From Marinoscillum sp964351625 (lineage in GTDB: Bacteria; Bacteroidota; Bacteroidia; Cytophagales; Cyclobacteriaceae), in the NCBI GenBank assembly GCA_964351625.1, contig CAYGOV010000005.1, positions 124,001 to 188,000 of the forward strand: 64,000 nt of DNA, written 5' to 3'. Position 1 is the first letter of the stretch, and every line of letters begins with the position of its first letter. The position numbers and the translations under genes were made by a program. The notes below the pieces were generated by a model. That model searched no databases, was not told the DNA's origin, and was given only the letters and a program-made list of their open reading frames with translations. This document shows positions 44,139-56,100 of the stretch, in pieces.

Positions 44139-47100
44139 CTATTTTTTGCCAATTTTTACTTGCTGACGGAAAGTTCCTGCTTCATCTGTAAAGACCATAA
44201 AGTAAACACCGCTATTATAGCTCGTAAGATCAACCTTAGTGCTATGTAAGCCCATGCGGTGATCGAGTTCTTCTTCAAAAAGCTTGACACCTCTCACATC
44301 CAAGACCTCCATTCTTAAATTATCTAGTTTTCTATAAACTAAGAAGTCTGCTCTCATCACATCTTCTGTAGGGTTTGGATAAAGTTTTATGTCTTTGATG
44401 TAAGGTTTCAATGAATACAGTACTTCTTCAGCTTCTACTTGAATACCATTTTCGGTAATAGTAGCTAATAGCGTGAATTTTTGATTCTCCTTATCTCCGC
44501 CAACAATAAACTCAATTTCCGCATTAGGATCCATTGGAATTCCAGGATACTCAATGTTGAGTCTGTATTTACCTTCTTCTATCCCCTCAAAATTGAATCG
44601 ACCTTCATCATCTGACTCAACATAAGCATAGAGTTCATAGATATCTTCTTCTGTTCTTCCAGCTCTAACAAATCTTCGCATAGAACAAGCAGCCTTTTTG
44701 ACCTTTCTTCGCGACTCTATTCTACCACTTCCTTCTTCATCTTGGTTACCATCATCCGCAAAATCGGATTCCAATAACCCATCAAAATTTGCTCCAGTTG
44801 GCACTATGGTAGGCTCCTCATAGAATATCATCTCGATATCGATACCTTCTACTCTATTCCTTACCACGATTGTTGTGGCGTCTGAAAAGAATTCAGCTTT
44901 TTCGTAATAGGTATTGATCGTGTTTGGAAAAGCTACTCTGTTTGGATTCACCAAGGCTAAGAAGTCGCCTAGAACAACATCGGTAAAAGCATACTCACCA
45001 CCTCCATCTATTGAAGTAGTATCTTCAGCAACAAATGGACCTGTCGGTGTTTTTCTATAAAGTATAACCTCTCCATCATCAAGTAGGGTATTACTACCGT
45101 CAGCATAAACAGTACCGAATACATCAGTTTTCGCTAGGATGTTTTTGTTTCTACTACTTATAGTTAATCCTGGGACACTTGGATGAGTAATCTCCACACG
45201 ATAGGTTCCCATTTTACTGTAGTCAACATTTTCAATTTGGTAAACCCTTGAGTTTGCACCTTCTATAACACTTACATTATTATTGAAAGGTTGGCCCGGG
45301 ATATAGGATCCAAAATACCACTGATATGCAAGTCCTGTTCCGCTCATATTGATTCTAACGATTTTATCATCACCAGCTTGAACAGTATCGTAGGTCGTTA
45401 CATCATATCTACGTTGAGGTATGTAAGTGATTTTACTTCCCAGTTTCACATTAGGAATAATATCCTTAAAGGCTAACCTATTATTACTAATATTGACCGC
45501 ACCAATCGAAGGCCAGTTTGAGATATTCGGAAATGATCTTAAAAAATGATCCTTCAAATTCAGCGTAACAAGACCACTTAAATCTGCAAAGCTCAAAGGC
45601 ACATCTCCGTCAAATATCTGACTTTGATCGCCATCACTGAGGTCAGTATCGATTACCGCCGGTAAAACTAGTTCAGTCACTCTATTATCGGCCACTGTTA
45701 CACCATCCCAAGCTGAGGTAAGTTCACTTGATTCACTCCAATTTAAAGTTACAGGGAAAGCTCCCTTATTTACTGCTGCCGCGAATGCCAATAATGCTCG
45801 TTTATCCCTTTCAAGTGAGGATAGCTTCAAATTGAAGGCATTGGTCCTTAAGGTAATCCCAGGATAATTGGAATTGGTTATCTCCAAAACGTATTCACCT
45901 TGATTAGGAGTATCAGGACTAGTAAGTATTAGCGAGCTCGCTGAGATCAATATAGCATCAGTAGCTAGCAGTTCTGTACCGTTAAACAACCATTTGTATG
46001 AGTTGAAGCTTCCCCCAACAGGATAGAAAATTTCAATTTCTGATCCGACCTGCTGTAAGCTGTCCACTTTCTCAAATAGAGAATCTTGTGGGCTTAGAAA
46101 TAGCTTATTGTTCTTTATCAACCTATCGTTCAATTCAAATGCTCCAAAATCGAGTGAGTTATTTCGCACCAAAAGTGAGTCAGCAATTGATTTACTCAAA
46201 TCAGGCAATACTGTAAACCTATTTTTGTTTGCATTGAAATAATACAAGTAAGGCGCTAGTGACAAAGGGGCTATCGACCCTGTGAATTGGTTATTGCTAA
46301 TGTCAACATACTGAAGCTCTTTGAGATTAGATAGTGAAGTAGGCAAAGCACCAAAAAACTCATTGTTCTGTGCTTTGAATTCCAAAAGCTTGCTCAACGA
46401 ACCAAGGTCAGAAGGTAACGATTCAGTAAAGTGATTATCATTCACATACAACACCTGCAAATTAGTCATTCCTCCAAGCCCAACCGGAAGGGGACCTTCA
46501 AAGTCATTATTGTCCAGCCTTAGAACTGCCAAAGTTTTGAGCGTACCAATCTCCGCTGGGACGAATCCGATGAACCCATTATTGTGAATTTCTAACTGCT
46601 TAATTTTCACCAGTTTGCCTAAATCCTTAGGGAGTTCACCAAAGAATTTATTGTTATACAAATCAAGATTTTCAAGATTAATCAACGAACCTACCGAGCT
46701 AGGAATAGTTCCATCTAACTGGTTATCATATAAGGATAAGTTGACCAAAGCCGTTAGATTACCAAGAGCTATTGGTAGTGGTCCTTTGAGATTATTTCCA
46801 CTTAAATCCAAAACTTGTAGTGCGGACAGTGTTGTTATCTGCGAAGCGATGGTATCAGTTAGATTATTATCATTCAAAATCAACGATATCACACGTCCAG
46901 CACTATTGAAGTTGACGCCTTCCCAACCTAGGGGAGAGCCTGTCAGCCATCCTTGTTTTCTAGTCCAATTGGCTCCACCATTCTTATTGTAAATAGCTAG
47001 TAGCGCAGTAGAATCCGACTGATTTACAGTTGGTCCACTTGCCTGTGGTATTTCAACCATGGAAAGAACCTTTTTACTTGTAACATCTTCTGCTGAGGTA

Positions 47101-50100
47101 ATTAACCCTGAAGGCCACAGTACCTCAACACTGTCCGCAAGTGCGGAAGCACCAAGACCGAATTCCAATGCAAGACTATTACCAGAACTGATACCGTTCA
47201 AAGATCTTACCGTTTGACTTTGCCATTTGTTGTTAGACTTGACACGTACACGTGCTCCTATACCTGTCCGGTTAGATTCTATACCCTTAAGTTGTATTGT
47301 CAACCAGTTGTTTGAATTCCCATTGTTTCGGTACATATAGTTTGCACCAGTAAACTCTTGATTTGGCAGGAATATGTCTATTGCGCCATCGCCATTGAAA
47401 TCAGCCAATGAAACATGAGAAAACTGGCTTGTTTGAGGGAACGCTTGATTTTCTACTTCCAGCAATCTAAACTCCGCATTTCCATTGTTATAGAAAATTC
47501 TAGCTCTAGAATTCAACATACCAATAATGTCAATATTACCATCGTTATCAAAGTCAGCAGCACTGTAACCACGTCCTACAGAATAACTACTGGCAGGAAT
47601 ACTCGACTCTGTAACGAAATCATCAGGAGAGTAATAATCAAAGCCTAGATTTCCATCATTTAAGTAAAGCCCAAACAAATCAGGACTTCTATCCCCAGTT
47701 AAAAGATCAATATTACCGTCATTATTGAAATCTGCCCAAGTAAATCCTCTTGACCGTAGTGATATATTAGAGATGGTATTCTCCACGTAGCTCATTTGAC
47801 CAGTTCCATCATTCAAGAATAGCATGTTGTAAGCATCTGCCGTGAAATACAAATCCTGATCTCTATCATTGTCAATATCCACATTACTTACCGTCCAAAT
47901 CAAGATTGGCAACTCTGCTAGGATTCCATATTGATTTTCTAATCGTTGGGTAAGCGTGAATCCTCCTGATCCATTATTAGTAAACACCATACCATTGGAA
48001 TTCACTATATCTAGGAATCCATCATTGTCAAGATCCACCCAAATTCCAGATTCAGATGGTATATTATCGGTTGCTGTAGTGACCTCAGGCGCACCTATTT
48101 CAAAACTCTTACTACCTGTATTGTGATAAATTCTATCGCCAGCTACATCCCTAGTAGGTACCAGTAAATCTAAGAACCCATCATTGTCATAATCACCCCA
48201 AGAAGCAGATCTAGTAAAGGCTTCTTCAGATGTGGCAATAGATCCAATTATCTTTTTGAATGTGCCATTTCCAGTATTTTCATAAAGGAAGTTTGCTGGC
48301 TGCTCAAATGCGTTTGTCACATATAAGTCATCATCTCCATCACCATCGAAATCTCCCCAAGAACCACCATAACTAGTTCGGGTAATGTCATTTGTAATAG
48401 AGTTAGCAACAGGCTCGAAAAGCGCGGCCTTATGAACTAGGTTAGACTCATTTGAAGGGAGCGAAACGCGCTCTCCATTATAAGAAAGTACTCTGTAATA
48501 ATAGTACGAGTTATCTAAGCTATTGGCATCAAAATAAGAGTTTGTAGAAACAGTATCAACATTTACATATTGTGTTGAAGTGCCTTTAGAGCGCTGCACA
48601 ATGTACTGCTCATTCTGTCCTTGCCAGTTTAATTCAACCCTGTTACTCCCAATCAAATATGCTTGGGTAGCATAAGGTATAACCAAGTCAGCCACCTCCA
48701 CTGGTTGATCACCTGTAACCCAGAACTTCGAGAACCCAGAAATACCATTTACATTATCGTACCAATCTATTCTTAATGTATCATTTTCATAAGTCGCATC
48801 AAACTCGCTGATGTAACTGAAACCTCTACCTAGCAAACGATGACACCTTTGTCTGATCTCACCATTTTCTTCAAAGAATCCAAAGAACTGATCGTACCAA
48901 CCGGCAGATATATCTGAAATTTCAAAGTAGGCGTAGTAAGGGGAAGTGATATAAATATCATCACGCTGGCTATCTAATCCACCGAATGGATTGTCTGGCG
49001 CACTGCTAATACCACTCCATATCTTATTAGCTGGTAAGGTCGGCTCGCAATTACCAGTGAATAACACCTCCGAGTATTCACTTGATACACCGAAACTTTC
49101 ATATACAGCTTTTGCTCGATAGTAGAACTGGTTTTGTGTAACTTGATCAGCATACCATCCAGTAAAAGCCACAGTATCCAAAGTGATAAAGTTCGTTCCA
49201 TCCGCACTGCGCTCCAGTATGATGTAATCAGCTACACCTTTGTATTGTATATCCACATAGATGACATCTGGACCAATATCTGTGTATCTATCAGATAGAA
49301 ACGGAACGCTTAGACCAGTTCCACCAGTGTCACCTATCTCAAAAGCGTCAATGGCTCCTCCACTTACTGCCAAGTCGATTTGAGTAACAGCAAATGTCGT
49401 TTTAGGGAAGGTAAATTGATTGTCAAAATAATAGATATTAGTATAAAGTGGTATGATCAATTCTTCGCCACCACTTCCTCTTAGAGTCATAGTGTTGATT
49501 GACAGTTCATAAGGACCATATAACCTTATATAATTGATAGGAATTGGATTGTCTTCAAAAAACAACTTTGCGGTATCCAACTGACCAGCTGCCTCCACCT
49601 GACTATACCAATGATTATCTAGTTGATCCCACTCCCATCCATTAGGTGGTGAGTCTGGAAAGCCTATAGCCCCATTGACCGATCCATTTCTGAAACCGCT
49701 ATCTTCAGTTGCAGTTATTGAGGTGACGTATCTTTTTGCGAATGGGTCTACTGCCACATAATGACTTAAAAACTCATAGCTACCATTCTTGTAGTTTGGA
49801 TTTGTAACAGACACCAAGTAGTTGGTTTGATCATAATCTTCATTCACAAAGAATGTGAGGGTTGAATCAGAACCTGTAGTGGTTAGATAATCATAAGTAG
49901 GATTATACGAACCGGAATATTTATTCAACTTGAACCAAGTAAACTGATCATCAGGATCCAGCCTCTCAGCTCTAAGTGTTACTTCCCCTCCAATATTAGG
50001 ATCTCCAGTAAATGTTATACTTCTAGTAACAGACTGGACACCATTGGTATAATCAGCACCTACGAAATTCCCAAGGCCATTTGCCAGGTCGAAATAGTCA

Positions 50101-53100
50101 AAATTATTGTATTCAAAGTTGACATAAAATGAACTGGAGAAAGCAGCATATAGACCTGCTGGAATATCATCTAAATCATTCCTATCTACACTAAACCCAC
50201 CAAAATTGCCATTCACCATAGATGCCGGAATAGCACCAGTCAATCCATTATCATCTAAATAAAGCTCATAGAGGTTTGGTAAATCTACATCCGGAATTGA
50301 ACCTGTAAGTTGATTTCCTGCCAGACCAACGAACTGAAGGTTTTGTGCTGAGCCAATTGTACTAGGTATGCTACCTGTAAACGCATTTCTACCAAGATCA
50401 AAAAAGCTCATAACTGGTGAAAAAATATCATCAGGTATCGGCCCAGTCAAGCCTCCATCTACGATAGAAAGACCTTCAAGAGATTCCAATGCCCCAATCG
50501 TCCCTGCAGGTATGGTTCCTTCGAGACCGTATAGATACAATCCGCGAACTTGACCACCATGAGCTACCACTCCAGTCCAATTCTCTACTGGGCCTTCTTC
50601 AAGCCATGGTAAAATGATATTATCATGGTTCGTAATTGCGTTATAAAAGGCAATTAATGCTAATGAATCCTGCACACTAACGGGTTCTACAACTTGCACA
50701 TCGAAAAGACCACTATATAGAGGTACTCCTGTGTAATTACTTATTTCGGAATGATATGCGTATGCTTCATATTCCATATCTCCTTCAGGATTCGACACTA
50801 AACTTGAATCCAACACTAATGATGTTCCTGATCCCATGTAATCCCCGTTACCATTGAACCAATCTATCACTGTAAATTCATCTGTTGTAAGATTCATTGT
50901 AAGCATAGTAGATGTACCAGCCGCTATTTGAACATATGTGTATTCTCCATTTGTTGGTTGCATACTTCTAGCATCTATATAAGCTCCATTATCAATTAAT
51001 GGAATGATTACAGCTAAATCTTCAAAATCTAATCTATTACCATAAATAAAAGCCTGTTGTAGACTAGTTGCATTGGCTATTATGGAGATGTCATCGATAG
51101 AGTTGTTATGAATATATAATTGCTCCATCATGCTTATGTCAAAGCCAGCAGGAAAGCCACCGGTAATTCCATTGTCACGAATGTTGAAAAATGTTAGACT
51201 GTCCATATTCGCCAATCCAGCTGGTAGTGGTCCATTGACATTGCATAATGGCATCTGGAAAACTTTCATTCTTGTGAAATTCCATATCACATCAGGAATG
51301 CCTTCTGAATAATCCGCATAGCTCAATCCTAATCTTTCGATGTTTACGAGACTAGATAGCTCATTCGGTAAAGTCTTTTCAGCCAAAGGACTATCATACA
51401 AATAAAGGCTCTGCAGATTGGTCATCGTAGCAATCTTCTCTAAGCCAGAAGTGAAATTGTTAGAGAGATTGAGGTAGCGCATCTCTGTAAGTGCCGATAT
51501 CCCGTCTGGCAGACCACCTGTCATTTTGAGGTTTTGTCCTAAATGCAAATAACCAAGTTGGGTAAGTTTAGAGATCTCATTTGGTATAGACCCACTAAAC
51601 TCCGTGTTATACATGCCCAACAATCTCAAATTGACTAGGTCAAAAAGCTCTTTAGGAATCTTGCCTTGATATGGGTTCCCTCCTATCCAAAGTGTATCAA
51701 GTAGAGTCAGCTGATTGATAGCAGGAGGCAATTTGGTTAATCCAGTGTTATCAAGATCTAAATAATGCAGTTTCTGCAACCCAAACAGTTCGCCTGATAA
51801 GTAACCAAGATTGTTATTGTATAGTGAGAGCCATGATAGTTCACTAAGATTTCCAATTGCAGGTGGTATTGGCCCGTTAAGGTTTTTATTACCAAGTTCT
51901 AAAAGTGTAACTCTGCTATTCTCTAATATCACCCCCTCCCACATGGCAACCGGTGCAGTTAGCCAATTTTCTGCATCGTTCCATTCTTCTCCATTAGTAG
52001 CAAGATAGATTGCCACAAGTGCTACTGAATCAGAAGCTGTGACTGGTGCTGAAATCCAATATGTTCTTTCTCCAGAAAACAAGGTCAATGGTGATATTTG
52101 GCTAACTGAGTCATTGGTAATATCACAAGTATAAGTGCCTGCTTTTGACCTGTTGAATCCTGAAATAGTCAACCTTGATGTATCCGCCACATCTAATTGC
52201 TGACCATCCAAAAACCAAGTATAATGGTTACTTGATCCTCCTACGGTCGCATCTATAGTGAACTCACTACCAGCAGCTTGAATTTCGAAAGTACCAGAAC
52301 CTGGAAGCTGAGGCTCAATACCTAGTACTCCAATTGGAACCTGAATAAGTGCCTCAAAATCATCAAATTCTAAATAGTTATTATAAGCATAAAAATCACC
52401 TATAACATCTATATTACTCCAATCTGGCAGCCCAGTAAGCAAATTGTCATAGATATAAATGTTCTCAAGATTAATAAGAGCGCTCCAACTTGGTGGTATA
52501 TCTCCGGGAATTTGGTTTTGATCAATCGCTATATTTCTAAGACTTATCAAAGCACTCAACTCAGTTGGTAATGGTTGATCCAACATATTCGCAGTGAGAT
52601 ACAACTCTTGCAACGAATCCAAACTTGCCCATTCTGTGGGAATACCACCTGAGAAATTATTAAATCCTAAAGTAATGAACTTTAAAAAAGTATTATTAGC
52701 TAACTCAGCAGGTAATACACCTGTTAGATTATTCTCTTGCATGTTCAAATTCTCAAGAGATGGAAAGTTGCCAATTCCACTTGATAATGCCTCAAGCTGA
52801 TTATTACTCAGATTTAAACCATAAAGACTAGAGGTTCCTGTAGTTTCAGGAAAGTTGCCTACAAGACCATTATACTGAAGCTCGATATACTGGATATTTG
52901 GTAGTTCAAATAGCCCCGCCGAAAGTGTGCCATCAAGCAAATTTTCGTGTATTCTAAATTCTATAAGCTCGGTCAAACTCCCCAAATCAGATGGGATACC
53001 GCCAGAAATCTCATTTACTGCTAAATAAATCCCACGAACATTACTCATTCCAGATATTCCATCCAATGTTCCAAAGAGTTGATTGTTGTACATATCCAGA

Positions 53101-56100
53101 ACTTCAAGAGAATCAAGCATAAAGAAACTAGCCACGTCTGCAGACACGGCGTTATTCCACATTCTTATTTCCCTTAAGGATCTCATATTATTGAAATCTG
53201 GAAGGTTTGTAATTTGATTTGCATAGGCGTGTAATCCTTCAAGCTTTGTCAGTGCGTTGATTTCGACTGGAAATGAGGAAATATTATTGAATCCAATCTG
53301 TATGGTACGCAGATTCGTAAGGAACTGGATGTCCGTAGGAATATCAAAAATCTGCACATCGTCCAATGCCAAGTATTCTAAACCAGTTAGCGAGAATATC
53401 CCAGATGGAATATCGAAAAGTGGATTTGAACTTAAGTTCAATCCAATCATCGTACCTGCCAATACCTCTATACCATTGAAACTACCTGCAGAAAGATTAT
53501 TTCCTGATACATCAATATTGAATAGGCTCGCCATTCCAAACATATCGCTTGGTAGGCTTGATAATTGATTTCCCCAAGCATACAACTGAGTTAGCTGATC
53601 AAGGTTGCCCATTCCCTCTGGAAAGGATGTGATATCATTACCCCCTATAGATAAAAAGTCCAATTGATCAAGAGTTGACAATTCCACCGGAATGTCTCCA
53701 AACAAATTTTGCTGGTCCAAAAACAAACCAGTAACCTTACCATTTATGTCAAAAGATACATTTGGCCATAAGGAAGGTGAAATATCATCTGTCCAGTTAA
53801 AGAGTAAATCGCCACCTAAAGCATCACGCATGGCAACCAAAGCCATGTAATCAGCTGTATCAATATCTACTATTGCGGCGGCTCCTGGGATGCCATACAT
53901 GTAAATATTATCAAGGTATATAGTAGGTGCATCCGCAACACCTGCTTCATCAAATTTCATTTGAATAATATTGGTCAAGTCAACACCTGCAAATTCCGAA
54001 AGAGGTATATCATAACTCTGCCATGTTCCTGGATTGATGGGTAAAGAATATGCAGTTTCTGCAGGTCCGGGACTTATTAAAAAGACCTGAACTACGCTTG
54101 CATTATTCGTCCACATATCAAGATGTAAATAATCGAGAGTAGAAACATTCTGTACATCAACTCCGAAATCAATTCCTTGATAATTAAAATTTTCAAGTTT
54201 CATGGTTGTGCTTCCGCCAATATCTACTAAAGATTGAATTGAAGTTTGACCCCAATCTGGATTAAGGTTAATACTGCCGATATTATTAATGTAATCATCA
54301 CTAAATACAGCTATAACATCCGCAGGATTCCTCGCTGGCGGTATAGGGGCACTTTCTATTGGTTCAACTGAAGAAGTGACTGCTGCCAAATCTGCAATAA
54401 AAGACCATTCAGCATACCAAGGGGCACTAGCAAGCGGATCAAATGCGCCTGCGTAATCCGTAACCTGAAAAAAGTTATCACCTGTGTGTACAAAACCTAA
54501 GCTAGGAGAATTGGTAGGAACATGGTCAACTCCCAACATTGGATCTTCATATCTATTCCCAGAAACATTACCATCTAAAAAAGGATCACCTGTGAAATTA
54601 GGTACAGATGAATTATCACTCACTGACCAATAGTTTCCTCCAGACACATTCCAAAAAACATTGTCATTAATAGTAAGACTACCGCTTGAAAAAAGATTGT
54701 AGGAGCTACTCACATAGTCATCATTCCATTCAATATTCGCACCTATCCCTAAATCTTGAAAAACACTATTGTAATAATATCCGCCTGCATTATTGTAAAA
54801 GCTCACTCCAGTGTTTAATCCAAATTCTCCATCACCAATGAAAGTTGCGTTATAAACATATGCTCCGGCATCCACTTGAAGTTCTATAGGTCCTGCACTG
54901 TGATCCCCAAATCGATCACCTACGCCTTGTCCGAAAATAAACTGCAGCTTACCTGTATACCCAAGATCTGTATCATAAGCTATAAAGCCAGCATTCAGTG
55001 CTATGAGATGACTGGCGTCTACATTACCACCATAAAAGGCAAAAGCTTCACCAGCAGAACCAATTGCTTCGACATGATGCACAATAGCTTCATTACTGAC
55101 TGCACCAAATGTCAAAGAATTTTGTGCCCCAAAACCAGACACACCATTGAATTCACCTGTATGACGTATGGATGTATAAGAGAGCTCAGTACCTAAATTA
55201 CCTAAGATGCTTTCGCCACCATATTCCAAACGCGCATCCACGGGTAATAGGCCATCTCCTAAAATACCAATTTCAAATATCGAATTATTCACAGGACCAT
55301 CTCCGAGTATTGCCACGCCTCCCCAAGTACCTGTGGTAAATTCATCCAAGTTTGCTTTGAGATTAAAATTTGACGCAGGTGGTAAAATAAAATCAGCCTC
55401 AGAAGTGAATATGATTGGGTTTAGCGCTGTACCATTAGCGACTAAAGTACCGCCTACAGCTACGATCAGCATGGTGGGTTCATTTTGGCCACTCATACCT
55501 TTTATCACTGCTCCAGGATTAATTGTCAATGTTTGACCTTCATTCACAAAACAAAGTCCTTGCAGATAATAAACGTAATCAGTTGTAAATGTATTGGTCC
55601 CAATACCATTACCACCATCTACAATGATGATACTTGGAAAACCATTGACATCTAGTGTATCATAAATCGACCCAGCAGGTACTTCAGCCAATGGACTGCC
55701 CGTAAATCTGGATGCTGGCGCGAGGTATGTCTGACGCTCAGCCCCTGAAGAACTTGTTATTTTTGTAGTTCTGTTGCTAGAAGTCTGCTTTAAAGCATTC
55801 TGCATCTGCTGAGATCGCTTCAATTCCTGGTACTCCTGCAGTTGCAGCCTACGAACTTCTATTTCTTGCTCAAACGTTTTTTCTAAATGCCCTTTTTTTG
55901 GAGCACTCAACCTACTAGTTGTTTCTTCTTTTGAAAGTATTCTTGATTGAGTTTCAAGTTTAGCTGGTTTTAAACCAGCATTGGCATTACTCAGGTTTCG
56001 TTTCTGCCATTCAATATTTCGCTGATGCAACTGTTCTTTTATTTCCAATACATCTTGAATAGGGAGATTTTCTATATCACGTAGTTCGTTATTTGATTGC